DNA from: Alphaproteobacteria bacterium US3C007
Lineage (GTDB): Bacteria > Pseudomonadota > Alphaproteobacteria > Rhodobacterales > Rhodobacteraceae
Assembly (NCBI GenBank): GCA_034423775.1
Contig: CP139918.1
Location: forward strand, 620,001-684,000
Reading direction: 5' to 3'
DNA: 64,000 bases
Each line of letters opens with the position of its first letter. Position 1 is the stretch's first letter. The translations under genes and the position numbers were made by a program. The notes beneath the pieces are model-generated. The model had not been told where the DNA came from. It worked only from the letters and a program-made list of their open reading frames with translations, and searched no databases. Shown piece after piece: positions 46,606 to 56,360 of the stretch.

Positions 46606-47550
46606 ATGTTTTTCTTGGCAGGAATTTTCAGCGCATTGATGCTAAGCGGTCTAGTGGTCATGATCGACAGCGATGAAGATGGCCAATTTGACGACACCGA
46701 AAATCTTGAGGATAACGGCTTTGAGGCGCGTAAAATGCACGAAGGCCGCTTTGTAACAGGTTCAGACGCGACCGGCAGCATACAATCTGGCAACGCCGCC
46801 GACAATCACCTCACCGGCACAGTCGGTCCGGATCAGATCAACGGCTATGCGGGCAATGATCGCCTTTCTGGCGGGGCCGGTGGTGATATTTTGATCGGTG
46901 GCGCAGGCAAAGATCACCTTTGGGGCGGCGATCACAACGACCAGCTGCGCGGAGATGCTGAGGATGACATATTGAACGGCGGCGCGGGTGCGGATAGGCT
47001 TTTTGGCGGTCTGGGGAATGATCAGCTTTTTGGCGCAGCCGGAAAAGATACGCTTTCAGGCGGCGAAGGCGATGATAATCTGCAGGGTGATGCGGGAAAT
47101 GATGCGCTGTTGGGCGGCTATGGGAATGACAGATTAGAAGGTGGCGCAGGCAGCGATAGCCTGTTTGGAGGCCCGGGAGACGATATTTTAATCGGGCAAG
47201 AAACCCAAGCCACCGCTGATTTTCTGAATGGTGGCGCCGGAAATGATATTTTACAAAGCGGCGGAGCTGACAGTTTGCATGGCGGATCCGGTCAAGATCT
47301 GTTCCAAATCATCACAGCTGCAAACAGGCCTGAAGATGTTGCCGAAATCAGCGATTTCAACCCAAGTCACGACCATATTGAAATATGGATAAACGGCCAG
47401 CAGCAAACCGATCCAATTATAGAAATCAGCCAAAATAATGCTGGCCACGCCTTGGTTTGGCTGAATCAAAATCCAATTCTTTCGGTTTTATCGGAAGAAA
47501 AACTGACTGCGGCTCATATTATTTTGCGCCATGGCCCTGCAAACACCTAA
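46606..47550 (+). CDS. Membrane-anchored RTX-repeat protein
   Basis: 314 residues. The first 22 residues (FFLAGIFSALMLSGLVVMI) form a membrane anchor. An EF-hand-like acidic loop follows (DSDEDGQFDD). About 13 contiguous nonapeptides of the GGxGxDxLx type then fill the central region (for example GGAGGDILI, GGYGNDRLE), plus two more after a short break, forming a calcium-binding beta-roll. The C-terminal part (EISDFNPSHDHIEIWI) resembles the end of haemolysin-type modules. No type I secretion genes are near. ATG at 46606 with AGGGG upstream; an in-frame TTG at 46585 is less likely. Function unknown. Confidence 0.82.
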   Translation: MFFLAGIFSALMLSGLVVMIDSDEDGQFDDTENLEDNGFEARKMHEGRFVTGSDATGSIQSGNAADNHLTGTVGPDQINGYAGNDRLSGGAGGDILIGGAGKDHLWGGDHNDQLRGDAEDDILNGGAGADRLFGGLGNDQLFGAAGKDTLSGGEGDDNLQGDAGNDALLGGYGNDRLEGGAGSDSLFGGPGDDILIGQETQATADFLNGGAGNDILQSGGADSLHGGSGQDLFQIITAANRPEDVAEISDFNPSHDHIEIWINGQQQTDPIIEISQNNAGHALVWLNQNPILSVLSEEKLTAAHIILRHGPANT

Positions 47551-47681
47551 TTTTCGCTTTTCATTTGCAGCAAAACCGATTAGAGCGCCGGTTTAGTCAG
47601 GCGATGCTTGGCTGAACTCCACGGGCCCTGCTGGACGACATCCCGGCCTGCGCCATCAACCCTTAACCAAAGGAGACCCCG

Positions 47682-47951
47682 ATGTCGATTACTGCAGAAG
47701 AAAAAGCAAAAGTGATGAAAGACTTCGCCACCAAAGACGGCGATACTGGATCACCCGAAGTGCAAGTTGCCATTTTAACATCTCGGATCACAACATTGAC
47801 CGAGCATTTTAAAAGCCACAAGAAAGATAATCATTCACGCCGCGGTTTGCTTAAAATGGTCGCGTTGCGCCGCAAATTGCTGGATTACGTGAAAGCAAAA
47901 GACGAAAGCCGGTATCAAGACCTTATCAAGCGTCTGGGTATCCGCCGCTAA
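47682..47951 (+). CDS. rpsO: 30S ribosomal protein S15
   Basis: 89 residues. The family pattern is clear: [21 protein letters not shown], the 16S-binding [26 protein letters not shown] and [12 protein letters not shown]. It binds the central domain of 16S rRNA early in assembly. AAAGGAG lies nine bases before the ATG. It is followed by an intrinsic terminator and then pnp, the usual rpsO-pnp order. Confidence 0.98.
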   Translation: MSITAEEKAKVMKDFATKDGDTGSPEVQVAILTSRITTLTEHFKSHKKDNHSRRGLLKMVALRRKLLDYVKAKDESRYQDLIKRLGIRR

Positions 47952-47978
47952 GCCTAAGCTTACGATACGATATTTTTT

Positions 47979-48013
47979 AAATGGCGTCTCAATTCTGAGG
48001 CGCCATTTTTTTT
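47979..48013 (+). terminator. Intrinsic terminator of rpsO
   Basis: AAATGGCGTCTC (47979-47990) pairs with GAGGCGCCATTT (47997-48008) around a six-base loop, with one G-T wobble. A run of T residues (48006-48013) follows. It ends transcription 28 bases after the rpsO stop. Confidence 0.85.
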
Positions 48014-48171
48014 ATAATTAAGGCAAAGATAGGCGCCTCCTAATCGCGTAATCTTGGTGCCAAGCAAACCGCTTTGCCAGCTCTTTCCATCACTGCATAA
48101 TTAGGCTAAACGCCCTCTATCTGAAATCCGGCGCCCGGACTCCAGCGCCCGACATATAAGATATTGGGGTC

Positions 48172-48209
48172 AGGGGGAATTCGCCCCCTACGCAAATGGC
48201 CAATCGGCC
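48172..48209 (+). promoter_or_regulatory. Two small hairpins in the pnp leader
   Basis: AGGGGG (48172-48177) pairs with CCCCCT (48184-48189) around six bases. Then GGCC (48198-48201) pairs with GGCC (48206-48209) around AATC. Both lie within 55 bases of the pnp start. In E. coli a leader hairpin is used for RNase III-dependent autocontrol of pnp; whether these serve the same purpose is inference. Confidence 0.4.
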
Positions 48210-48225
48210 TAATTAGGAAACATAG

Positions 48226-50367
48226 ATGTTTAATGTAACGACGAAATCAATCGAATGGGGCGAAGAGCGCCTGACACTCGAAACGGGCAAAGTGGCCCGT
48301 CAAGCCGATGGCACCGTGATTGCCACGCTCGGCGAAACCTCAGTGATGGCCAATGTGACCTTCGCAAAAGCACAAAAGCCGGGGCAAGATTTCTTCCCGC
48401 TGACCGTGCATTACCAAGAAAAATATTACGCAGCGGGTAAAATCCCGGGCGGCTTTTTCAAGCGCGAAGCGCGCCCTTCTGAAAAAGAAACTTTGACCGC
48501 GCGCTTGATTGATCGCCCAATTCGCCCCCTCTTTGTGGATGGCTTCAAAAATGAAGTCTTGGTGATGTGTACCGTTCTTAGCCATGATTTGGTGAACGAT
48601 CCCGATATTGTTGCAATGATCGCGGCCTCTGCTGCGCTGACAATCTCTGGTGCGCCATTCATGGGGCCGATCGCCGGATGCCGTGTGGGATATACCGATG
48701 GTGAGTATGTTTTAAACCCGACCGTGGATGATATGGATCATCTGCGTAACAACCCAGATCAGCGTTTAGACCTGGTCGTTGCCGGCACCAAAGACGCCGT
48801 GATGATGGTAGAATCAGAGGCTTATGAGCTGACCGAAGAAGAGATGCTCAACGCGGTGACATTTGCCCATGCGCAAATCCAACCCGTGATCGATTTGATC
48901 ATTGATTTGGCAGAAGATGCGGCGAAAGAGCCCTTCCATTTCGAAGCCCCCGATTACGCCGATCTTTATCAAGCGATCAAAGCGGCAGGTGACGCAGACA
49001 TGCGCGCCGCGTTTGCCTTAAGCGATAAACAAGAGCGCACAGCCGCAGTCTCAGCCGCGCGTGCAACGATCACGGCGGCGCTGAGCGACGAGCAATTGGC
49101 CGATGCCAATCTCGGATCAGCGATGAAAAAGCTGGAAGCCGGCATCCTACGCGGCGACGTGGTAAAAACAGGCAAACGTATCGACGGACGCGGCACCAGC
49201 GATGTGCGCGGAATTGTTTGCGAAACCGGCATGCTGCCACGCACCCACGGGTCTGCTTTGTTTACGCGCGGCGAAACCCAAGGCTTGGTGGTTACCACGC
49301 TTGGCACGGGCGATGATGAGCAAATCATCGATGCCTTGCATGGAAATTCTCGCAGCAACTTCCTTTTGCATTATAACTTCCCCCCCTATTCGGTTGGTGA
49401 AGCGGGCCGCGTGGGCCCTCCTGGTCGCCGCGAAATTGGCCACGGAAAATTAGCATGGCGCGCGCTACAGGCGGTTTTGCCTGCGGCAACCGACTTTCCT
49501 TATACCGTGCGCGTTGTCTCTGAAATCACTGAATCAAACGGATCCTCTTCCATGGCTTCCGTCTGTGGAGGCTCTTTGTCAATGATGGATGCCGGAGTTC
49601 CCTTGAAAGCCCCGGTTGCCGGCGTTGCGATGGGTCTGATCTTGGAAGACAGCGGAGATTTCGCAATCCTAACCGATATCTTGGGCGATGAAGATCACCT
49701 TGGCGATATGGATTTCAAAGTGGCGGGAACCGCTGAGGGGATCACCTCATTGCAAATGGACATCAAAGTCGCTGGCATCACGCCTGAAATCATGAAACAG
49801 GCTCTGGCGCAGGCCAAAGAGGGCCGGCTGCATATTCTTGATGAAATGTCCAAATCTCTGACCGAAGCCGCTGACTTCAGCGTTCACGCGCCGCGGATTG
49901 AAACGATGACCGTTCCAACGGATAAAATCCGTGAAGTCATCGGATCGGGCGGCAAAGTCATCCGTGAAATCGTGGAAGTCTCGGGGGCAAAAGTCGATAT
50001 CAATGATGAAGGGGTGATCAAAATCGCCTCTCCAGACGGGGAATCGATCAAAAAAGCCTATGATATGATCTACTCAATCGTTGCCGAGCCCGAAGTGGGT
50101 AAGATTTACGATGGCAAAGTGGTGAAAATCGTTGATTTCGGAGCTTTTGTAAACTTCTTTGGCAAGCGCGATGGTTTGGTACATGTAAGCCAGATTGAAA
50201 ACCGCCGCTTGAACCATCCGTCAGATGTTCTCAAAGAAGGCCAAGATGTCAAAGTCAAACTGCTCGGCTTTGATGATCGTGGCAAAGTTCGCTTGGCGAT
50301 GAAAATGGTCGATCAAGAAACCGGTGCAGAAATCGTTGAAGAAAAGAAAGACGAATCTGCAGAATAA
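48226..50367 (+). CDS. pnp: Polynucleotide phosphorylase
   Basis: 713 residues, the full PNPase length. It degrades RNA 3' to 5' by phosphorolysis. Two RNase PH-like domains flank an alpha-helical domain, for example [20 protein letters not shown] in the first and [20 protein letters not shown] in the second, with the metal-site aspartates of [22 protein letters not shown] domain ([17 protein letters not shown], about residue 566) and a C-terminal S1 domain ([19 protein letters not shown]) are present. The tail is acidic and Lys-rich. Confidence 0.98.
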   Translation: MFNVTTKSIEWGEERLTLETGKVARQADGTVIATLGETSVMANVTFAKAQKPGQDFFPLTVHYQEKYYAAGKIPGGFFKREARPSEKETLTARLIDRPIRPLFVDGFKNEVLVMCTVLSHDLVNDPDIVAMIAASAALTISGAPFMGPIAGCRVGYTDGEYVLNPTVDDMDHLRNNPDQRLDLVVAGTKDAVMMVESEAYELTEEEMLNAVTFAHAQIQPVIDLIIDLAEDAAKEPFHFEAPDYADLYQAIKAAGDADMRAAFALSDKQERTAAVSAARATITAALSDEQLADANLGSAMKKLEAGILRGDVVKTGKRIDGRGTSDVRGIVCETGMLPRTHGSALFTRGETQGLVVTTLGTGDDEQIIDALHGNSRSNFLLHYNFPPYSVGEAGRVGPPGRREIGHGKLAWRALQAVLPAATDFPYTVRVVSEITESNGSSSMASVCGGSLSMMDAGVPLKAPVAGVAMGLILEDSGDFAILTDILGDEDHLGDMDFKVAGTAEGITSLQMDIKVAGITPEIMKQALAQAKEGRLHILDEMSKSLTEAADFSVHAPRIETMTVPTDKIREVIGSGGKVIREIVEVSGAKVDINDEGVIKIASPDGESIKKAYDMIYSIVAEPEVGKIYDGKVVKIVDFGAFVNFFGKRDGLVHVSQIENRRLNHPSDVLKEGQDVKVKLLGFDDRGKVRLAMKMVDQETGAEIVEEKKDESAE

Positions 50368-50376
50368 GTTTTGTCT

Positions 50377-50403
50377 TTGGGCCTGGCTTTGCGCCGGGCC
50401 CAA
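50377..50403 (+). terminator. Stem-loop after pnp
   Basis: TTGGGCCTGGC (50377-50387) pairs with GCCGGGCCCAA (50393-50403) around five bases, with one G-T wobble. No T run follows, so it may stabilise the 3' end or terminate weakly. Confidence 0.4.
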
Positions 50404-50780
50404 AACAACAATCCCACCTGCTGGTATTTAGGCCTGTACCCGCAGCGTTAACCCTTGGGGAGCGCGGTATATAAGCAATTCACGCCTGCCAGATTAAAGT
50501 GCCTTACCGCCCCACAATTCATACGCATAGTCACGGTAAAATCTTCCGTCGGATCATCAGGTCTTGAGTCAAAGCCGGCTGCCTGAGGCAAGCGCAATCA
50601 CGCAGGCGCAGCACGTCAAAATAGCGGCGCCACTAGAGGGTTTGGTACATGCTATAAAGCAGGTTGCTCCGTGCAATATGACTTCCCTCGCACGCAAGCT
50701 CTTGCTAATCTCAATCTGGCCTGAAACAGTCGCCCAGAGCCAAGGCTTTGGAATGTATTTATTCGAATAGGAGATCTGCA
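50404..50780. other. Non-coding stretch between pnp and the aldehyde dehydrogenase gene
   Basis: About 375 bases. An open frame of 68 codons at 50564-50770 overlaps the ribosome site of the next gene and has no recognisable motif, so it is not called. No tRNA or riboswitch was recognised. AGGAG lies directly before the next gene start at 50781. Confidence 0.5.
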
Positions 50781-52217
50781 ATGATCGAAAAGCGTCAATT
50801 CTATATCAATGGAGCTTGGACAAACCCGCTTGATGGCCAAGACCGTGACGTGATCAACCCGACCACCGAAGCGCCATGCGCGGTTATCTCGCTTGGTGGG
50901 CAGGCCGATACCGACGCCGCGGTCAGTGCAGCCAAAGCCGCCTTGCCCGCATGGATGGACACCCCTGTTGAAACGCGGATTGCTTTGGTTGAAAAGCTAT
51001 TAGACATCTATCTCACCCGCGTTGAAGATCTTGCACAAGCCACCAGCATGGAAATGGGTGCACCGATTGATATGGCCCGCGGCAGCCAAGTTGGTGCCGG
51101 TTCAGGCCATTTGAAAAACTTTATCCGCGCCGCCAAAAGCTTTCAATTTGATCACGCGCTTGGCGATCACGCCCCGAATGATCGGATCCTTCACGAAGCG
51201 GTTGGAGTCTGCGCCTTGATCACGCCTTGGAATTGGCCGCTCAACCAAATCGCACTTAAAGTGGGCGCGGCGGCGATTGCGGGCTGTACGATGGTTTTGA
51301 AACCCTCAGAAGAAAGCCCGCTGAACGCACTGATTTTTGCTGAATGTATGGATGCCGCAGGCTTCCCAGCCGGCGTTTTTAATTTGATAAATGGAGATGG
51401 CGCGGGCGTGGGCACACAATTATCTGTGCATAAAGACGTTGATATGGTCAGCTTTACCGGCTCAGCTCGTGCCGGAACAATCATTTCCAAAAATGCGGCT
51501 GATACGCTCAAACGCGTGCATCTGGAATTGGGGGGCAAGGGCGCCAATATCGTGTTTTCCGATGCGGATGAAAAAGCCGTTAAGCGCGGTGTCTTGCATT
51601 GCATGAACAACACAGGCCAATCCTGTAATGCCCCAACCCGGATGATGGTGCAGCGCGATATCTATGAGCAAGCCGTTGAAACCGCAATCAATACCGCCGA
51701 TAACATTTCAATTGGCCCCGCCAATGAAGAGGGCCGTCATATCGGCCCTGTGGTCAATGAGGTGCAATTTAACAAAATTCAAACGCTGATCCAAAAGGGG
51801 ATTGACGAAGGCGCGCGCCTCGTGGCCGGTGGGCCCGGCCGCCCCGATGGTTTGAATCGGGGGTTTTTCATCCGCCCGACCGTTTTTGCCGATGTGCGCA
51901 ATGATATGGAAATTGCCCGCGAAGAGATTTTCGGACCGGTCTTATCAATCATCCCCTTTGACACAGAAGAAGAGGCGATCGAAATGGCCAATGATACCAC
52001 CTATGGGCTGACCAATTACGTACAAACGCAAGATCCGCAAAAAGCCAATCGGATGGCGCGAAAATTGCGCTCGGGTATGGTGGAAATGAATGGCAAGCCG
52101 CGCGGCGCGGGTGCGCCATTCGGGGGAATGAAGCAATCCGGAAATGGCCGCGAAGCCGGCGCTTGGGGGATTGAAGATTTTCTTGAGATCAAAGCCGTCT
52201 CTGACTGGGCCGTCTAA
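50781..52217 (+). CDS. Aldehyde dehydrogenase family protein
   Basis: 478 residues, ALDH superfamily. The catalytic Cys is in NNTGQSCNAPTRM and the Glu in LELGGKGANIVF; PWNWPLNQIALKVGAAAIAGC is the cofactor region. The SC-NAPTR form differs from GabD and from betaine aldehyde dehydrogenases, so the substrate is not fixed. ATG at 50781 after AGGAGATCTGCA. A strong terminator follows and is probably shared with the convergent FAD/GcvT-type gene. Confidence 0.9.
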   Translation: MIEKRQFYINGAWTNPLDGQDRDVINPTTEAPCAVISLGGQADTDAAVSAAKAALPAWMDTPVETRIALVEKLLDIYLTRVEDLAQATSMEMGAPIDMARGSQVGAGSGHLKNFIRAAKSFQFDHALGDHAPNDRILHEAVGVCALITPWNWPLNQIALKVGAAAIAGCTMVLKPSEESPLNALIFAECMDAAGFPAGVFNLINGDGAGVGTQLSVHKDVDMVSFTGSARAGTIISKNAADTLKRVHLELGGKGANIVFSDADEKAVKRGVLHCMNNTGQSCNAPTRMMVQRDIYEQAVETAINTADNISIGPANEEGRHIGPVVNEVQFNKIQTLIQKGIDEGARLVAGGPGRPDGLNRGFFIRPTVFADVRNDMEIAREEIFGPVLSIIPFDTEEEAIEMANDTTYGLTNYVQTQDPQKANRMARKLRSGMVEMNGKPRGAGAPFGGMKQSGNGREAGAWGIEDFLEIKAVSDWAV

Positions 52218-52225
52218 AGCCCGAT

Positions 52226-52250
52226 AAAGGGGCCACGCGGCCCCTTTTTT
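52226..52250 (+). terminator. Intrinsic terminator between convergent genes
   Basis: AAAGGGGCC (52226-52234) pairs perfectly with GGCCCCTTT (52239-52247) around the tetraloop ACGC, with T residues at 52245-52250. It suits the aldehyde dehydrogenase transcript, and it may also act weakly on the opposite strand for the convergent gene. Confidence 0.85.
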
Positions 52251-52266
52251 ATATATAGCTTAGCTT

Positions 52267-54717
52267 TTAGCCGCGCATCTTACTGCCATTTGGATCGTAA
52301 ATTGGCGCCCCTAACACCTCAGCTTGATAAATTTTCCCAAGAATTTCGATGTCTAGTTGGCTGCCAGGGGCTGAATGGGCAATTTCCACATAGCCCATTG
52401 CCATCGATTTTTGCGCGTGATGGGCATATCCGCCAGAGCTGACATAACCAATTGCCCTACCATTTTTCAAAATCGATTCATCATTGCAGACATCAATGCC
52501 GTCAACATCCACCACCAAACTGACCAATTTGCGCCGCGCGCCCGCGGCTTTTTGTGCCGCAGCCGTTGGCTTGCCCACAAATTCTTTCGTCCAATTCACA
52601 AATCCATCAAGGCCGCTTTCAACCACATTAAAATCGGGGCGATAATCCAGCCCCCAGGCACCCCAGCCCTTTTCCAAACGCAACGACATAAGCGCCCGCG
52701 CGCCATACCATTGATACCCAAGATCAGCCCCGGCTTCTTCAATCGCCTGCGCCAGGCGCAGCAGATAATGCGGGCGGCAATAGATTTCAAATCCCAGCTC
52801 ACCGCTAAAGCTGATACGGTTTAAGATCACCGGCACTCCGCCTACGAAACAGTGCCGCGTATCGCGAAATTTCAAGGCCAAGCCCGACACGTCATCGCGA
52901 CAAATCTTAGCCAATAAATCACGAGATTTAGGACCGCTCAGCGCAATTCCATGCCATAAATCGCTTGCGTTGGAATATGCCACGTCGCTTGGCAACGAAG
53001 CTTCGAACCAACGCCGATGGGCCTCTTGCATGCTGCCCGAGCCGATCAGCATAAAGTGATCTTCCACAAGGCAGGCGATCGTCAAATCCCCGTATAATCT
53101 GCCCTGCGGAGTCAGCATTGGAGTTAATGATAATCGCCCAGGGCGCGGGATATGCCCCGCAAGAATCCGGTTCAGATAGGCCCGCGCGCCGGGGCCTTTA
53201 AACTCATGCTTGGCAAAATTAGCAATCTCTATTCCCCCCACAGCATTGCGCACCGCCGCCACTTCGCGCGCCACATATTCATGGCTGCGATTGCGCTCAA
53301 AGCTAGGGTCTTCATGCGCATCCTCAGGGCCATTGGCAAACCACAACGCATGTTCCAGCCCAAAACTTTGATCCATCCGTGCGCCTTTGGCCACAAGCCG
53401 ATCATGCAGCGCGGTGGTTTTTTGAACGCGCCCCTTCGGCAAGGTTTCATTGGGAAAGGTCATCACAAACCGACGTTCATAGTTTTCAGTTGATTTCACA
53501 GTGCCCCAATCAGGCGTCGCAAATTCGCCAAACCGCGCCACATCCATCGCCCAGACGTCGATCGAAGGCTCGCCATCAATCATCCATTCAGCCAAGCTTA
53601 ACCCAACGCCGCCACCTTGGCAGAAACCCGCCATCACCCCAACCGCGACCCAGTAATTGCGCATCCCCGGCACGGGCCCAATCATCGGGTTGCCATCCGG
53701 ACCAAAGGTAAAGGGGCCATTGATCGCATCCTTAATGCCCACTTGCCCCAAAGCAGGGATACGCTCAAAACCCAATTCAAGCCGATCCGCGATCCGCTCT
53801 AAATCGGGTTGCAACAACTCATGGCCAAACTCCCAAGGGGTGCCAGCCACTTTCCAAGGGGTTCCTTTTGGCTCATAGGTGCCCAGCAACATGCCTTGGC
53901 GTTCCTGACGAAAATAAATATTTGCTTCATAATCTATGCCACAGGGCAAACGCGTCGGATGGTTGGCCACCGCATCAATTTTTTCGGTGAGCAAATAATG
54001 ATGTTCCATTGGTTGCACCGGCAAATGCACGCCTTGCATATGCCCCACTTCGCGCGCCCAGAGCCCCCCGCAATTCACGATATGTTCAGCATTGATCATC
54101 CCTTTGGGCGTGCTGACATCCCAGCTGCCATCAGCGCGTTGCGCGGTGGCAGTGGCCGGCGTATGGGTGAAATATTGCGCCCCATAAACGCGGGCGGCTT
54201 TTGCAAACGCATAAGTCGCGCCAGACGGATCCAGATCCCCATCCTGATCATCCCAAAGCGCGGCAAGATAATGGCTTGGATCGATCAATGGATGCCGTTC
54301 AGCCACTTCTTTGGGGCTGATAAATTCTTGATTAAGCCCCATATAGCGCGCTTTCGAGCGCTCGCGTTTCAGATAATCATACCAGGTTTTATTCGATGCT
54401 AGATAAAACCCACCCGTGATATGAAGCCCAACAGAATGCCCCGAGAGTTCTTCAATTTCTTTATAAAGGTCAATTGTATAACTTTGCAGGCGGCTGATAT
54501 TGGGATCGCTTGAAATCGTATGAATTTGCCCTGCAGCATGCCAGCTTGACCCCGATGTCAGCTCGTTGCGTTCAAGCAATACCACATCTTTCCAGCCGAA
54601 TTTTGCCAGATGAAACAAAATCGAGCAGCCGACAACCCCGCCGCCAATCACCACCACCTTGGCATGACTGGGCAATTTTTTGTCGCGAAGCTTGTCTGGT
54701 GTTTGGATATCGGGCAT
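52267..54717 (-). CDS. FAD-dependent dehydrogenase with C-terminal GcvT/aminomethyltransferase domain (dimethylglycine/sarcosine dehydrogenase-like)
   Basis: 816 residues, the size of dimethylglycine or sarcosine dehydrogenases. The N-terminal FAD domain has VVVIGGGVVGCS (residues 21-32), and SSWHAAGQ has the His (about 60) that carries covalent FAD in this family. The DAO-type domain extends to about residue 400 (NYWVAVGVMAGFCQGGGVG). The C-terminal folate-binding GcvT-like half follows (FSGELGFEIYCRPHYLL, GYVSSGGYAHHAQKSMAMGY). Such enzymes demethylate N-methylated glycines and pass the methyl to tetrahydrofolate. It lies downstream of the MttB homologue with a 33-base gap and probably shares its transcript. 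The exact substrate is unknown. Confidence 0.85.
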   Translation of the reverse strand: MPDIQTPDKLRDKKLPSHAKVVVIGGGVVGCSILFHLAKFGWKDVVLLERNELTSGSSWHAAGQIHTISSDPNISRLQSYTIDLYKEIEELSGHSVGLHITGGFYLASNKTWYDYLKRERSKARYMGLNQEFISPKEVAERHPLIDPSHYLAALWDDQDGDLDPSGATYAFAKAARVYGAQYFTHTPATATAQRADGSWDVSTPKGMINAEHIVNCGGLWAREVGHMQGVHLPVQPMEHHYLLTEKIDAVANHPTRLPCGIDYEANIYFRQERQGMLLGTYEPKGTPWKVAGTPWEFGHELLQPDLERIADRLELGFERIPALGQVGIKDAINGPFTFGPDGNPMIGPVPGMRNYWVAVGVMAGFCQGGGVGLSLAEWMIDGEPSIDVWAMDVARFGEFATPDWGTVKSTENYERRFVMTFPNETLPKGRVQKTTALHDRLVAKGARMDQSFGLEHALWFANGPEDAHEDPSFERNRSHEYVAREVAAVRNAVGGIEIANFAKHEFKGPGARAYLNRILAGHIPRPGRLSLTPMLTPQGRLYGDLTIACLVEDHFMLIGSGSMQEAHRRWFEASLPSDVAYSNASDLWHGIALSGPKSRDLLAKICRDDVSGLALKFRDTRHCFVGGVPVILNRISFSGELGFEIYCRPHYLLRLAQAIEEAGADLGYQWYGARALMSLRLEKGWGAWGLDYRPDFNVVESGLDGFVNWTKEFVGKPTAAAQKAAGARRKLVSLVVDVDGIDVCNDESILKNGRAIGYVSSGGYAHHAQKSMAMGYVEIAHSAPGSQLDIEILGKIYQAEVLGAPIYDPNGSKMRG

Positions 54718-54750
54718 TGCTGAATACTCCTCTCTTGAAAATCTGGCGGC

Positions 54751-56268
54751 TTAATACCAAGCGTCTGGCAATTCTGATTTACGCCGGGCAACAAACTCTT
54801 GCAGCGCTTCATCAATCGCTGGATCAAGCGGCGGCGCCTCATACTGGTCTAGCAAATGCGTCCAACGTTTATGGGCGCGTTGCCGCATATCAAGCGATCC
54901 GCCATCTTCCCAACTTTCCACATTTTCACTATTGCTTAAAGCTGGTTCGTAAAACGCAGTTTGATAATTGCGCATCGTATGCGCCGCGCCCAAGAAATGC
55001 CCGCCAGGCTTTACTTCAGCGTAAGCATCGCGTGCAAAAGCCTCTTCAGAGGTCTCTAAACCTTTCAAGAACTTCTGGTAAGCGCCCAATCGATCCGCAT
55101 CCATCACCAGCTTTTCAAACCCAGTACACAGCCCGCCTTCCATCCATCCGGCCGCATGCAACACAAAATGCGCGCCCGCAAGCATTGTGGAATGCATACT
55201 GTCAGCGCTTTCATAGGCAGCTTGCGCATCCTCGATCTTGCTTGCTGTCAACGATCCCCCACAGCGCAACGGCAAACCAATGCGCCGCGCCATTTGCCCA
55301 ATTACATAATTTGAAAGTACGGGCTCTGGCATGCCAAAGGTAGGGGCCCCCGATTTCAGCGACATCGAGGATAAAAAATTACCTAGAACAAACGGCGCCC
55401 CTTCGCGCACCAATTGGCTAAAGGCACAACAGATCATCGCCTCAGCCATCGCCTGCGCGATCGAAGCCGCCGTGGAGACAGGGCCCATAGCACCCGATAA
55501 AATAAACGGCACAACGATAATGCCCTGCCCGCGCCGGCAATAAGTGCGAATGGCTTCGCTCACCACCTTATCCACCAAAAGCGGCGAATTGGTGTTTACA
55601 TTGCCTAGGATCACGCATTGCGTGTCCATCGCCTCTTTTCCATGCAGAATTTCCGCCATATCCACACTGTCTTGGGCCCGGCTTTGTTCGGTAATAGCGC
55701 CCAGATGCGGTTTGTCGGTGTATCGCATATGCGCATAGACCATGTCCAAATGCCGTTTGCTGACGGGCACATCGCAAGGCTCAACGATTACCAAACCAGA
55801 ATGATGCAAGCTTGGAAGCATCTGCACCAATTTGACCAGCTTTGTAAAACTGTCCAAATCACCATAGCGGCGGCCCTGTTTCAGATCACGCACGAATGGC
55901 GCGCCATAAATCGGGGCAAACACCTGATGCGCGCCGCCAATACGCACCGAGCGTTCCGGGTTGCGCGCCCGCTGGGTAAACTCGCTTGGCGCTTTGCGGC
56001 ATAATGCGCGGATCCAATCTGCAGGCGCCTTGATCAGAACCCCCTCAGGCTTAACCCCCGCCTTGCGCCAAATCTCAAGCGCCTTGGGATCATCGCGAAA
56101 CGCAATCCCCACCTCTTGCAATATCCAATCCACCTGGGTTTCTAAGCCGGCCACCACATCCGGATTTAAGGGATCAAAAAACGGCAAATCCCGTTTCACA
56201 TAGGCTGCCGTAACTGACGCGGTAGCGGCGTCATCACGCCGGTTCTTAAGACGGGTGCGGCGGGCCAT
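54751..56268 (-). CDS. MttB-family (trimethylamine methyltransferase superfamily) protein, non-pyrrolysine
   Basis: 505 residues. Family segments include IYGAPFVRDLKQGRRYGDLDSF, TDKPHLGAITEQSRAQDSVD, GNVNTNSPLLVDKVVSEAIRT, PFILSGAMGPVSTAASIAQAM and the C-terminal PGGHFLGAAHTMRNYQTAFYEP. Methanogen MttB uses pyrrolysine at an in-frame TAG; this gene reads through with no stop codon, so it is of the non-Pyl type, some members of which (such as MtgB) demethylate glycine betaine to a corrinoid protein. No corrinoid protein gene is in the window. The ATG at 56268, with AAGGA before it, is chosen over 56283. A LysR gene is divergent. Confidence 0.85.
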   Translation of the reverse strand: MARRTRLKNRRDDAATASVTAAYVKRDLPFFDPLNPDVVAGLETQVDWILQEVGIAFRDDPKALEIWRKAGVKPEGVLIKAPADWIRALCRKAPSEFTQRARNPERSVRIGGAHQVFAPIYGAPFVRDLKQGRRYGDLDSFTKLVKLVQMLPSLHHSGLVIVEPCDVPVSKRHLDMVYAHMRYTDKPHLGAITEQSRAQDSVDMAEILHGKEAMDTQCVILGNVNTNSPLLVDKVVSEAIRTYCRRGQGIIVVPFILSGAMGPVSTAASIAQAMAEAMICCAFSQLVREGAPFVLGNFLSSMSLKSGAPTFGMPEPVLSNYVIGQMARRIGLPLRCGGSLTASKIEDAQAAYESADSMHSTMLAGAHFVLHAAGWMEGGLCTGFEKLVMDADRLGAYQKFLKGLETSEEAFARDAYAEVKPGGHFLGAAHTMRNYQTAFYEPALSNSENVESWEDGGSLDMRQRAHKRWTHLLDQYEAPPLDPAIDEALQEFVARRKSELPDAWY

Positions 56269-56360
56269 TCTGCGATCCTTCATATAGCTTCAAGAAATAT
56301 AGAATTAAAAAGAGGCGCTGTGATGGTTGAAAAATGTAATGATTTGGATAATTTGAAATT

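Noticed and set aside
54510..55343. 277-codon frame antisense to the FAD/GcvT and MttB-homologue genes
   Set aside because: It spans the ends of two well-supported genes, has no motif, and is rich in His, Arg and Pro as expected of an antisense frame.
54751..56268. Possible pyrrolysine (in-frame TAG) in the MttB homologue
   Set aside because: The frame is open throughout, so no amber codon needs to be read through.
56269..56360. LysR operator between the MttB homologue and its divergent regulator
   Set aside because: A loose ATTT-N10-AAAT repeat is present, but the spacing and symmetry are not convincing enough to call.
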